Shown here: positions 22,791 through 34,030 of the stretch, piece by piece
How the letters are laid out: each line of letters begins with the position of its first letter
How positions within the stretch are numbered: position 1 is the first letter of the stretch
Assembly (NCBI RefSeq): GCF_949987535.1
Contig: NC_080082.1
Span: 33,206,011 to 33,270,010 of the forward strand
Direction: 5' to 3'
Origin: Balaenoptera acutorostrata
Lineage: Eukaryota > Chordata > Mammalia > Artiodactyla > Balaenopteridae
Length of the DNA stretch: 64,000 bases
Program-made: the position numbers and the translations under genes
The notes under the pieces: generated by a model
Told to the model about the DNA's origin: nothing
The model's database searches: none
Seen by the model: only the letters and a program-made list of their open reading frames with translations

Positions 22791-25700
22791 CGCTTGGTGG
22801 GTGTCAAAATGACACCAATAATCCTAGATATTGAGAATAACTGTAGTAACACCCAAGGTTGCATAGACAGAGACTTAAAAAAAGTGGGGGGAAAGAAAAG
22901 CAGAAAAGAAGAGAGGAATCAGTAGAATGGGAGAAAGGGACACAAGAAAGAGGGAATTACTGGAGGGAGGGAGCGTGGGCAGCAGGAACAAAGAATATCA
23001 AATCGCACGCTGGAGGGTTTGTAAGTCTCCTTGCAGAAAGCTGTTCCAGAGCCTGAAGCAGCTCCTGGTGCGACCACCCCTGTAGGAGAGAGGTGCCAGC
23101 CACGTGCAGCCCAGCCCTGCAATCTTGTCAACGATCAGCTATTCATGCTCAGGGGTTAGGACACCTGTAACTCCCAGGAAACCAGCCCCCAAACAATCTG
23201 ATGCTCTCTTTGCAAAGACAAAGGACAGCCAGCCCCCTTCTACCTGAATCCTTTTAATTCCTCTACCTCGGCCAAGGGCCAACAGCTCACTGAATTCTTG
23301 GTCGCCATGGGGCTCAGCCTCTCAAGGCAGCCTTGATGCTCTCTAACCTTCATTCATGGGGGAGCTGCAGAAGGAAATGGAGGAGGGCACAGAAGGATGT
23401 CCCCTGGGGGCAGTGGGCAGAGTAGCCCACACTAGGTCCTCAGCCCCAAGTTTCCATTTCTGCCCAGCACCTGATGAAAAGAACTCATTTTCAAACCATA
23501 TCACCCACGAATGAGGCAAGCAACAGATGAAAGGAACTACAGCGACTTTCCCACGTCATCTAAAGTGTGGCCAGCATTGCCACGATTCCCTGGTATGAAG
23601 TTTCCAGACAAGGGAGAAAAATGGACCAAAGGGAATGTCTTTCTTAAAAGGGAAGTGGATCTGTGTTGAGATAATTCAGAAGAAGGATAATTCTGGGAAG
23701 GCTGATTCTGGTTCCTTGCCATCATCCTATCCTCGGTGGCCTTATTGGAAATTCCTACCCTCCCTCCCTCCAGGCTCCCCATCCCCACATCAGGGCGGGG
23801 CCACTTTCTGTGAAGAAAATAGAGGTTGCAATGTTTGGCATATTAATTCAGAGCATATGGTGAAAAATATTGTTTGCTATGTCTCGTGGGCTTATGATAT
23901 TTAATTTAAAATAGATTTTCCTAAATAAAAAGAGACTTTATACACACGGCCATTAGAAGCAAACCGTTTTGCTGCTCGGCATTGGTAAAATACAGTGTTT
24001 TTAAAGCATTTTATAGCACTTTGGCCCTTTGGCAAGGATGGAGTGTTCTGAAAAGACGGAGGCTTAGCGTGACAAGATGGTCCCGGTGCGATTGTCACAA
24101 GCCCTATTCTGTGGGCAATTTTCACCTCCATAAGCTCAATTTTCTTTTGTATAGTAAATTTCCTTCTTAAATCCTGAAGTGATACTCAGATCTGAGAAAG
24201 TCTAACTCTTGAGATCGGGCAGCTGAAGTGATGGCCACAAATGCTTTATTATGTCATTTCTCGTTAAATATGAACAGATTGTTTCCACAGCAAACACAGC
24301 AAGCTCGAGGCCAGGTGTTTTCCCATTTTCCACGTTAGTGGGACCTCCAGCGTTAGTGGGAGGGCTGTGGAGCTTTCCCTTTCTCTCTCTTTTTCTGTCT
24401 TCTTTTAGCAATCGCCTGGGATTGAGGCTGCAGAAAGGGTGGCCTGGCGTTTTAAAGGCCTGGAGGTCGATGTACAAGTTAAATAAGGCTGGTCTACACG
24501 GACGGAGCACAGGAGGGGCGGTTGTGCAGCTCTTGGCGATGCAAGTTCCATAGAGTGGCTACAGAATAAAAATACCTTCTTATTCATCTCATGGAGGACC
24601 ATACCATGAATTATGTCAATCCAGCTTGTTTTCTTCAACTGATTCATGTTAAACTTCAGAAGATGGCAGCAGACCTAGCGGGGCAGAGCCCACTGAGCGG
24701 CTTAACCATGAAACACACAAGGGAAAAGGACAAGGAGAAGAATCCATGGTGTTAACTTATAGGGTCCTGCTCCGAGTGGGAGCATTCTAACAGCCCTGGC
24801 CTCCATCTTCCCATCCTCCCCTCGAAACCAGCCCTAGACAGTATCCTTCGCTGGAATATGATCACGGGAGAGCACGTACCTCAGGGTCCAATCTGTTGCG
24901 CTGGTTTTCTTGATGCAATGTCAGCCGCTAAAGACTTTTGCTGGAAAAGCTGATACTTGAGAAATGGTTTTTGTATTCGTTCAGGATAGAAAGGAAAGCT
25001 GATAGCAGTTTCTAGATTGTCAGTAATCCTTTCTTATGAGTGGCCAAAGAGAAACAGCCCACTTCCTGATGAAGCCTCAGAGAAACGTGGAGGTACGAGA
25101 ACAATTGTTCCCAATGCAGTTCCGTCTATAATTAGCGATGCACCAACCACGGCGCGGTTTGTTTTTCTAGTTCAGTAACCTTTAACAACACTTGTAATCA
25201 GTTGGGTTTTAAGAAAGAAGGGGTGAGGGCCAGGGGAAAGAGTTACGTTACACTCAGCACAGCAGTCCTGGAGAAATGCTCACGGCTGGACACACCTTTC
25301 TGCCAGGGTGGCTTTCTGCGCCTTTGTGTGAAGGGATATAAACAAAGCTTAGGGAAACACAGGAGCGATCCTGCAATCCCACGGGGTAACTTTAGAGGAG
25401 AAGCTGTCTCCTTTGTCCGTGGAGTGAGGGATTGGGTTTGCAGGCAGCCTGAGGACTGCAGCCCTGCCTTTGGGGAGCTTTGGGGACAGGTATTTACCTG
25501 GTCTGCACCTGGGTATCAGTTGCTTAAATGGGGCACAAACCTGCTAGGGCTTGAAAGAGTCAGAATATGTACCTGGCAAAATTAACAAAACTAGAAGACA
25601 CCTTTGCTGAAGCAGGCAAGACCCCTACTGAGGGCTTTGCAATTCAACTCCAGAAAATTCTTTAGAGGGGTTATCAATTAGCACATGCTATGGTGAACAG

Positions 25701-25829
25701 GAAGGCAAATATTGATTTGTAAAGTTCCTATCTCAGTGGCTGTCTTTGAATGAACTCGGGGATTGACCCCTCTTAACCAGCCATTAAAATTAAAGCAAAA
25801 AAAGGACTAAGGTTTTTTTTTTCTTGTTA
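22791..25829. other. 3 kb of repeat-poor unique DNA
   Basis: Few or no repeats are recognisable. Frames such as 25202-25585 (+, 127 codons) and 24251-24553 (+, 100 codons) show no known domain. The block 23820-24200 is AT-moderate and compact and looks like a conserved noncoding element. Whether it is conserved cannot be judged from one sequence. Confidence 0.4.
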
Positions 25830-26260
25830 AAATAATTTTTTTTCTGTTTATAAAGAGGCACTACATGTTCAGTATAGACAAATTAGGAAGTATAGATAGT
25901 AGAAAAAGAAAAATCAAAAGCATCCATAATCTCAGCATTCAGCATTAACTGTGGTCTATAACATTTCAAACGTGAAAAACAAACATACAAACCATTTCTA
26001 ACAAACATCAGGGCTGAGAGTACATACTATTTTGTAATCTACTTTTGTCACTTTTGAGTCTTTATTACGGCCATTACTTGCAATTGATAAATTTGCATCT
26101 ACATCATTTTTAATGGCAGCTTAGTATCATATGTCATGGATGTACAAAAGCTTATTTAATCAGTCCTTTGTTTTTAGACACTCAGATGGCTTCCAGCTTT
26201 TCGGTATGTTGTAAACTGCTTCGGTGAACCACCTTCCGGGTAAATATTTACATTAAAGTG
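25830..26260 (-). mobile_element. Old LINE-1 (L1M) 3' UTR fragment
   Basis: Reverse complement of an old L1: 'aaattaggaagtatagatag', 'catccataatctcagcattc', 'tttgtaatctacttttgtc', 'taatggcagcttagtatc' and 'atggatgtacaaaagcttat'. The order is typical for L1M 3' ends on the minus strand. Confidence 0.75.
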
Positions 26261-27364
26261 TTATTGTTGTTGTTGTTCAAACGGAATAACTTGGCGATGC
26301 TTTAGAAAATATTCTGAGAACTAAAGTCAAGGCAAAGAGTGGCATAAGCTCAAATGAGGCAGTGACCTTCTAAATACGTCTGAATAGAAGATGTGAATAG
26401 AGCTTCCTAATAGGTATGACTCAAATAGTAAAATAGGAAATGTTAAAAGACATTCTGTAAAAATACCAGGCATTTAACCAAATTGTACAGGGCCACCAAT
26501 GATCTGTTAGATGTCTGCCATCTCTAATTTCTAAGCATGCTATTATAGGAGCCTCTGTTTTTATAACACATAAATGCATGTGGCGTCTTCCTGGGTTATT
26601 TGGACCAAATACTGTAATTCTTTAAGCTCAGCAGGCTGTTTTGGGGCATTACAAAAAAACCTGGTTCAGATGGTGATAGAGAGCTGGGGGGAAGATGTTG
26701 AAATGATAGTGGTAAAGGGCAAAATGCTAGGAGAGAGCAGGTCTAAAGTTGTCCTTAGTGAACTCAAAATATATGATTTGATAAAAATAATCTTAATCTC
26801 TGCTTTCAAGGAGAGTGTTTATAACAAGCATGGACAGCAGTTAAGAAACTCAGCAGACAGCCTTGGGTATGGAGAGTAATCATGTGGCAGGACTGTCACC
26901 ACCCCCTCTCCCAGGTCCTTGTCCACGAGACATGGCTAACAATCAAACCACTCCTCCCTGAGATCACACACAGCCCCAGGATCCTCCATCCGGGTCTCCA
27001 GGCTGCCGTGAGTAACCTATTGGAAATGGCACTGGAGGTGATACTTAGTTTTTCTTGCTGGCTTAGTGGGTTTCCACCAATAAGGGACATGTTGGAGGAA
27101 GGGGAGGATTTAGGTGGTTAGGAAAGTAAGAAACTGATGCCTGGATTGATGGAGCTAAAAGGCAGGAGAAGGGCATTCTGCTGAGAAGGCTGAGAATCCG
27201 TCCTGGTGCAACAATCCCAGAGGCCTGTTTTCCTGTATGTAATTTGGAATTATAATCCACAGATTTTCCTGAAGTGTTTAATTCCAGCCTCCCCACTAGA
27301 ACTAGGGGCTCCTACAAATGACTCTACTGCAGCAAATTGTAAGCCCTCATTTCTACATATGGAT
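26261..27364. other. No recognised feature
   Basis: Includes a (GTT)4 run at about 26263-26278 and unsupported short frames at 26574-27121. No gene recognised. Confidence 0.4.
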
Positions 27365-27400
27365 CTTTCAATTATTCAACATTTATTGAGTGCCTTTTGT
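27365..27400 (-). repeat. L2 3'-end stub
   Basis: Only the first few dozen bases of a reversed L2 ('ttcaacatttattgagtgc') are present before different sequence begins at about 27400. Confidence 0.55.
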
Positions 27401-27429
27401 CTTCAGTTGGATTACCCAGGAAAGAGGAG

Positions 27430-27951
27430 CCTGAGACAGGACTTGTGTGTAGCGAATTTATTATGGGACCTGAGTTCAGGAAACTCAGGGACCTGGGACC
27501 CTTTGCTGCAGTGCTGCAGTGCTTGCACCTGGACAAACGTCTTCCCGAGCAACAAAATACAAAGAAACTCTAAGGGACTAAAAATAACTGCATGCACAGT
27601 TGGGGCAAATTCTGGACAACAAGATACAAAGAGACCTAGAAGTCCAGCTGCCACTTCTGCAGAGCTGGGAGCAAAACAGGGTACTGTGCATGCCCCCTGC
27701 ACGCAACACCACCAAAGGGGTGGACAAAACACCTAAGCCACCTCTCTGGCCCAGCTCCTGGACACATCCCTACCCTCACCCCATATAAGAAACCAGCTCG
27801 CCCCCCTGAGCGAGTGAGCAAGGGAACCTGTTACTTGTTCTCTCTCCCCCCTGCTGCTGCAGGGGCTCCAATAAAGCCTTGCCTGAATTTCTTGTCTGGC
27901 CTCTTATCAATTTCTATTGATTAAGGAGGCCAAGAACCCTGGTCGGTAACA
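27430..27951 (+). mobile_element. Endogenous retrovirus LTR (probable solo)
   Basis: The right 170 bp look like an LTR U3-R-U5: a TATA-like 'catataagaa' at about 27781, C/T-rich R, AATAAA at 27870-27875, a GT/T-rich U5, and an end 'cggtaaca' at about 27951. No primer-binding site or gag follows, so it looks like a solo LTR. The left boundary is uncertain (27400-27530), no target-site duplication was found, and the family was not identified. The 176-codon frame at 27206-27736 crosses the boundary and is not a gene. Confidence 0.6.
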
Positions 27952-28494
27952 ATTGAAAAGAGCAACACACAAAAAGAAGGAAAGCCAATATGAAGATGTG
28001 GGCTGGATTGCCCTAGGAGCCTCTGAAGAGCTTCTAGAATCTTCCTCAGCCTTATCTGGTGAGGGACTGAGGAGGGGATCCATGCCCCCGCCCCCCACAG
28101 GTCAAAGACTGCCCCAAGGAATAAGTCTCTTGCACTCCTGTGAGTGCCAAGTGAGTTCCTGCTGTCAGACCTGAAGCAGAAAGTGAGAGATACACAATGT
28201 GGCCTGGGCCCAGGGCGCTGGGGCAGACACTGTCAGATTTCACCCATACAAAGCCGGTTGCTACAGCTATGGCTGTATTAGAAGTAATAAAATTATTAGA
28301 CACAATCTCTCTAAGTGACAGCTGAATGATGGGAAGGAACAAGCCTTATGGGCTGATGGGAGAGAAAGTTCATAGGCACGGAGGCCAAAAAGAGCTTGTC
28401 CTATCCAAGGACCAGACAGTCTAAAACGACTGGAGCCAAGTGAATAAGGAGAAGGGAGTTAGAAGATAAGAGCTGCCAAGGGCGCTGTGGACCA
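27952..28494. other. No recognised feature
   Basis: Unique-looking DNA, perhaps with an old L2 component toward its right end. Confidence 0.35.
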
Positions 28495-28720
28495 TGAGAA
28501 GAAGTTTGTGTTTGATGGGAAGACATTGGAGAGTTTGCAAGTGGAGGAGAGAAATCATCTGATTTAGCTTAAAAAAAAAAAAAAAGCAACACTCTGGCTG
28601 CTGAGTGGAGAACGGACAGTTGGGAAGGGAGACTTGGCAGTGGGAAGAGTGAGCACAGAAGCAAGGGAACCATGAGGGGCGATTGTAGAAGCACATGTAA
28701 CAGACAAGGGTGGTTTCTTA
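28495..28720 (-). repeat. L2 LINE fragment
   Basis: Reverse-complement L2 body: 'gatgggaagacattggag', 'agaaatcatctgattta', an A15 run at 28570-28584, then 'actctggctgctgagtgg'. The A-run may be a later expansion. Confidence 0.65.
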
Positions 28721-29255
28721 TAGGGCAGTAGTCTTCAGACATATTTCTCTTGCTCACCCTAACAGGATTTTGAAAAATTATGAGTTTATTCTCACATTTT
28801 TAAGTTGACATCTAAAATTGTTCAACCCAAGTATTAAGTAGTTACCAAAAAAGGTAATTTCTGCTCATTATAAACGTTGACAATTTAAAATAAAACTTAT
28901 ATATCACACTTTTCAAGATATTCAGTTGAAGCTAAACTCCATAATTTATTAAATACCATTTACTGCATGCATTCATTTTAAAAGTATATTAACAAGATTT
29001 TCCATGACAGTCAATTGTTGTATTCTATTTTTTATCTTTTAATTCATATTTTTATTCTGCTTTTCATTACATTTCCCTACAGATTTTTATCCTAATGTAG
29101 TATATTTTAATGTCTGAAGTTCTTTTATTGATTATCCTAGCATAGTCTCTACATCAAAAATACATGTAAAAATTGGAATTTTTAAAAAAAATTCCTATGG
29201 TCATCAAACTTCTAACTAGTGATTTTTTCTGATTGAATTATCAGAAATTCTAACA
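28721..29255. other. AT-rich DNA, possible old DNA transposon
   Basis: About 530 bp, strongly AT-rich. The start 'tagtcttcagacatatttct' recalls the ends of old hAT elements, but a family could not be assigned. Confidence 0.35.
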
Positions 29256-29389
29256 CACAATTAATTACAATAATACACAACTGACTACAAAAAAATAAGC
29301 ATATTACTCATACACAGTTGATTATAATAGCATCAACTATTAATTACTAATGCACAATAGATTACAATAACATAAACACATTACAAATG
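29256..29389 (+). repeat. Degenerate tandem repeat, period 37-40 bp
   Basis: Four units each open with 'caca' and carry a 'g/tattaca' core: 29256-29275 (partial), 29276-29312, 29313-29352 and 29353-29389. Unit identity is modest. It lies in the AT-rich block and codes for nothing. Confidence 0.65.
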
Positions 29390-30269
29390 TTATTGAATAA
29401 TGATTAGACATAAAAAACTAAAGTTTATTAAAAATGCATCTTTTCAGGGGGTTAATGGGGCTTTTTTTTTTCCTCGAATGGTTTTTACTTCCTGCTAGAA
29501 TGAGACAGAGCTCAACATCAATTCTATCCCAATTTTTATTTTCATTGATATAAATGCTAAGAAAACTTATCCACAAAAATATGTAAATAGAAATGAAAGT
29601 TTTATTGTAGCAAAATCTGTCAATGATTTGAACTCCTTCTGAGTTATATGCCAAAATATGACAAGCTTATCTGTCTTCAAAATATGCTTGAATGACCTAT
29701 CAGCTCAGTTAGTTCTTTGTTCGTTTTGTTGAGCACCAGGAATTGGAGACAATCTGACTTCACCAAGGATGTTTCCCAGTCCTTGGGTGCATTCCTTTCA
29801 TTCCTTTCACCAAAGAACCTAAAGGGTTTTCCACCCCAAGGGTAGGTGCCATTGTAAGTTCAGGAATGGATGCTGAGTAAGCTTTCTTCTGTGTAAGGGA
29901 AGGTGTGAGAAGAGGGGCACTGAGACTGTAAATGACCTCAGCATCCTTCTCAGGCAGATCCTTTTGGAGAAAGAGAAGAGGGAAATCAATTGCCTTAGAC
30001 TCTTCATTTCTTGTACACCTGGGAAAACTTTCATGTAACCCCGCAGTGAAAAACCATGGTTTCAAGCCCACTGGTCTTGGTTTTAGCGATGAAAGTGGTA
30101 AGAATTACTGGAGTTAGAGTAGACATCAAAGGTTGAGGCTCAGGACTTGCTGATGGCATGGATATGGGGTATGTCTAGACAGAGGGAATTCAAGATGGTA
30201 CTTCAGTGTAATAAGAAGAGAGGTGGGTATAAGAGTGTCTGAAATACAGTACTAAACTTTGTAATCTCA
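29390..30269. other. No recognised feature
   Basis: Overlapping chance frames at 29760-30117 on both strands; none has a domain. Confidence 0.4.
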
Positions 30270-30500
30270 GTGGCTGGAGAAATAAACATTTATTTCTTAT
30301 TCAGGCAGAGCCCTCTCTGGGTTAAGACTGACTCTAGGATCCAGGATTTCTCCAAGGCGTGATGCTGCCATGCCAACACATGGCTTCCAAGGTTCTGCAA
30401 AAGGGAAAGAGAGAGAGGTTCCAGGTTGTAACTTTCTTGTCCTGGAAATAACTCTGGTCACTTTTGCTTACGGTCCATTGACCAGAAGCAGGGACCTAGT
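30270..30500 (-). repeat. Unclassified mammalian interspersed repeat
   Basis: The motif series 'aataaacatttatttctta', 'acacatggcttccaaggt', 'aaaagggaaagagagagag' and 'ggtccattgaccagaagc' is that of a common old mammalian repeat whose family name I cannot fix from memory. Strand is tentative. Confidence 0.5.
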
Positions 30501-30689
30501 CCTCAGCCGATTGCATAAGAGGCTGCCACAAAGGACACCCCAAGAGCATTCTGTGAGTGCTGTCTTGGCCACGCTGTGTTTTGGCATGTGAACCTAGATG
30601 AATGATGTTTCCGAGCGGGGGACAATATTTGTATAGGTTCATTGCAAACCAGAGTTTTGGGGAAAAAAACGTAATTGTTTTCATCTAGA

Positions 30690-31790
30690 ATAATACATAG
30701 GGAAGACCAGTGGAGGAAAATATCGAAAGTAACACCAATGAGAAGGACTTGCCCTACCAAATAATGAAGTATATTACAAATCTAAAATAATTACAATGGA
30801 CAGTTTCAAAAGAACAAAAAAGAACAGCCTGAAACAGACTTTAGTTTATATAAACTCTTAATATATGATGAAAGGCAGCCTCATGGGGCATCTGTACCAC
30901 TCTTTACACCATTACTAAAATAAATTACACATGGATTTAAAGGGTTGAATGGGAAGCAAAATACTTATTTCAAAAAATAATCTTGACATCATTTAAATAA
31001 TCACCTACATTTTTCTTCTCTGAAAGAATAATGTAGGTGATTGTTTAGATTATTTCAAGATGAGCAAGGACTTCCTGAGCATAAAAGCAATAGAAGAAAT
31101 CATGAAAGAAAAGACTGACTATATTTGAGAATATATTAATTTTTTTTTGTCTGTAGGCAATGCAAACAAAATTAAAAGGCAAATGACAAACTGAAAACGG
31201 ATATTTAAATAAACACGAGACAAAGGGTTACAATCTTAATTTAAAGAACTCTTACAAAACTGTGATGCCACCAACATGCCAAGTTTTAATGGCAAAAGGT
31301 AAGAAAAGACAATTCACACTAGAAATACAAATAGCTAAGAAAGACAATGGCATGCAACGTAAAATAATCTTTTTGCTCACCAAATTGACAGATAATTTTA
31401 AGCTGTTACTTTAGGAGTCAATGCTGGCAAGCCTTTAATGAGAACGATGATGACATATTCTGCTGGAAAAAGTGTGAATTAGAGCAAACTTCCTGGAAAG
31501 CAATTTGTAATATGTAATCAATACTGAGATGCTAAAATGTTTATGCCAATGTTCTGTATCTGACATATATATATATAAAGTTGATCTGTACAAGAGTTGT
31601 ACACTTTGCTATACATAAGCCATAACCTTAATTTAAAAGAAACATATGTGCCTACAAATGAAAATGGATTAAAATGTTAAAATAATAATAGTAGTTATCT
31701 CTGAGTGATTTTTTTTATTTTCCTTTTCCTTCTCACCATTATCCAATATTAAATAATTATTAATACAATAATTAAAAATGATGTCAGTAA
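30690..31790 (+). mobile_element. Old LINE-1 (L1M) ORF2 fragment
   Basis: Diverged ORF2-derived sequence in order: 'gacttgccctaccaaataat', 'ttacacatggatttaaagg', 'caaggacttcctgagcata', 'ggcaatgcaaacaaaatta', then 'gctcaccaaattgacaga' and 'aaacttcctggaaagcaat'. No open frame remains. It contains the hairpin at 30980-31061 and a (TA)n run at 31566-31578. Confidence 0.75.
30980..31061 (+). other. 82-nt imperfect inverted repeat (hairpin)
   Basis: Arms 30982-31011 and 31030-31059 are reverse complements at 26 of 30 positions; two of the four differences would be G-U pairs in a plus-strand RNA. Pairing extends by two bases outward and five bases inward past one mismatch, leaving a loop of about 6 nt. 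It lies inside an old L1, where no such foldback is expected. Size and shape resemble a miRNA precursor or a small MITE, but no family was recognised. Confidence 0.85.
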
Positions 31791-32179
31791 TAGAAATAGC
31801 AAATTAATTAAGTGCAGTCACAGAAAGGTATCCTACTCTGAAACCATGGTCCTCAGGCTTTTGAAAGAAATTCAGCTTTTGTCAAACTCACAAAATCATT
31901 AGTAGCTCAGTTCTCTCCCCTAAACCAAGTCCATCATGTAGGCTTTGGTGCAGTGCTGTGCAGAGGAAAGCATACTGGGTTTTAAGTTATAGATTAACTT
32001 CCAAGGCGGTCATTACCAGGACTGCTCACAAGTGTGATTTACAGCAAAGAGGTCTTGAAACTCAACACACCCTCTGAAACACTATAGGTGAAGGAGAACT
32101 GAAAAGCTAGCTGGATATTGTTTGTCTTACAGGAGAAAATTTGTCATTTTAGTCAGGTAGAAATCACCCATCATCATGG
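31791..32179. other. No recognised feature
   Basis: Unique-looking DNA without gene signature. Confidence 0.35.
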
Positions 32180-32775
32180 GCAGTTAACTTGCAAGAATAT
32201 CTTTTCCTGCCTCTGTCTGTAGCCTCTCCAACACCCTGACCCGAGGTTGCAAGAGAAGACTAAGAAGACAAATATGGCAGGTCCTACCCAATAGCCCATC
32301 TTCACTTTCTTCTTGATAACACCCTGATTTTGTATGGGGTCAAGCTCTAGGGAACGAAACATGATTGTTCGAACTCCTTATGGCCACGCCATTTCTTGTT
32401 GGCAAATATTCTTTTTCAGAGCCTTCCGTGAAGCTGGAAGTGGATCCATATAAGTAGAAGTCTAGCTTTTCAGGGGAAGCTTTTCTTCTAAGATAAAAGG
32501 ACAGAGGCTTTAAAGACAGAGATAAAAAGACACAGTCTTTTGTCTCTGCCTCACTCTCCGACTGGAAGGCAGCCATGATGCCTGGAGCCATGGTAGCCAT
32601 CTTAGGATCATAAGAGAAAGTTTAAGAGAATTCCATAGAAGCCTACCCAATGCTCTGACATGGTTTAGCGGCTGAACCAGCTCTGGAGCGTCTGTCTACA
32701 AACTTCTTGAGATATGAAGCGTTCGATGGCTAGGGTTTGTTACTTGCAGCTAATTGCTTCTTAATAAGATATAAT
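32180..32775 (+). mobile_element. Old LTR or MER-type element (probable)
   Basis: The middle reads 'aaggcagccatgatgcctg' and 'agccatggtagccatcttag', and the right end 'aaacttcttgagatatgaag' then 'gggtttgttacttgcagc'. This is the usual ending of ancient MaLR/ERVL-type LTRs. Ends are approximate. Confidence 0.5.
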
Positions 32776-33564
32776 GAGACTTTAGAGATGACCTTGGTTT
32801 GCTCATAATCTTGTTCCTAACTTCCCAAATATGGGATTTGTGGCAATTTGTGACACCTCTAAGGGAGTTCTATAAACATGTTTTGTGTTCTTGCAGACTA
32901 ACATGGGGAGTGAAGAAGGTCATGCCAGCAGTTAAATCAGATCAACCCCACCTCAGTTAAATCTTTCAAATTCAAAGATGCTTGAGACCTCCATTAGTCC
33001 TCTTGTCCTGCTGTTTACCATCTTCAATTAACTTACCTGGTGTCCAGCGTTCCGATTCTGTCCCCTGGATCTGCTCTTTGGGAGAAGTGCTATATTTAGA
33101 AACATCTACCCTTAGCTATCAGAGTTAGCTATGACCCCATGGAAAATGTATTCTTATCTAAAACGCATCTATCGGTATCTTGCCATGAGCTTCTTACCGA
33201 GAGTTTACCTTTACCTGTAAGAGTCAATCTCATAGCATAATTTGGGGCCAGGTCTTTTAAATAAGAAAACTCTCTGATATCCAGGCAAAGGACTGCCGCT
33301 CTGTCAATGTATAAGTCCAGCTTGGATTACACCAGTAGGGTTACAGACAGACTCATATACCTAAAAACTCATACATAATCTGAACTCAAGTGCGTAAACA
33401 AGCAACTGTTAAAACAATGACCCATCTAGAGTTTAGTAAAATATGCAATGTTAACACTCATCCCAGTTACCAGCTAGAATGACCTAGACTCAATGTCCCC
33501 ACTATCTGACAACATTTATTTATGTATTCCATACTCAAACACTGCCAGGAATGTGGGGAAGGAA
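32776..33564. other. No recognised feature
   Basis: Unique-looking DNA, no gene signature. Confidence 0.4.
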
Positions 33565-33740
33565 TATTGTCTTGGCTATCAGGACTTTGAACCTAGATCT
33601 CTTTCTGCCATGAATTCACTCTGATTTGAGTGAATCCCTTCCCCTCTCTGGGCCTTAGTTTTTTTGTAGTGTAAAAAGATGAATTGGACCCCATGATCTT
33701 AAAGGCTCCAGACTGCTTTCAGATTCTCCTGCATAGGAAT
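33565..33740 (+). repeat. Old CR1/L3- or MIR-like fragment
   Basis: Contains 'ctctctgggccttagttttt', 'taaaaagatgaattggacc' and 'atgatcttaaaggctccag', a signature shared with 38870-39003. Family and strand tentative. Confidence 0.5.
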
Positions 33741-33811
33741 GTAGGAAAATAGGAAGAACTTTTGCCCTCCTTCTGTTAGAAGATGCCCCGTGGACCTGAA
33801 AAATAATATTT

Positions 33812-34030
33812 GGAATGCCAATGTTTTCTGAGAACTTACTATATGCCAGGCACTCGACTGTGAACAGCTTTTTGTGTATTACCTCATTTATTCCTTAAGA
33901 TAACTAAGCATTATCATTCCCATTTTGCCAATAAGGAAACAAGTCTGAAAGAGCACCATGACTGCGCCAGGATCACATAAATAAAAGGAGAGAGCTTAGA
34001 TTCCAAAATCCATCCTCTTACCCATCGTAC
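33812..34030 (+). repeat. MIR SINE
   Basis: Near-complete plus-strand MIR: 'gagaacttactatatgccag', 'tattacctcatttattcc', 'cccattttgccaataagg', 'gcgccaggatcacataaat'. Confidence 0.88.

Noticed and set aside
24300..24365. Short repeated phrase 'gttagtggga' as a possible regulatory site
   Set aside because: Only two copies of a short word, 20 bp apart; well within chance for 64 kb.
27206..27736. 176-codon plus-strand open frame
   Set aside because: It crosses from flanking DNA into the LTR-like element, with no domain and no family resemblance.
29256..29389. Spaced repeats resembling a CRISPR array
   Set aside because: Units are degenerate and contiguous, with no conserved repeat plus unique spacers, and the host is a mammal.
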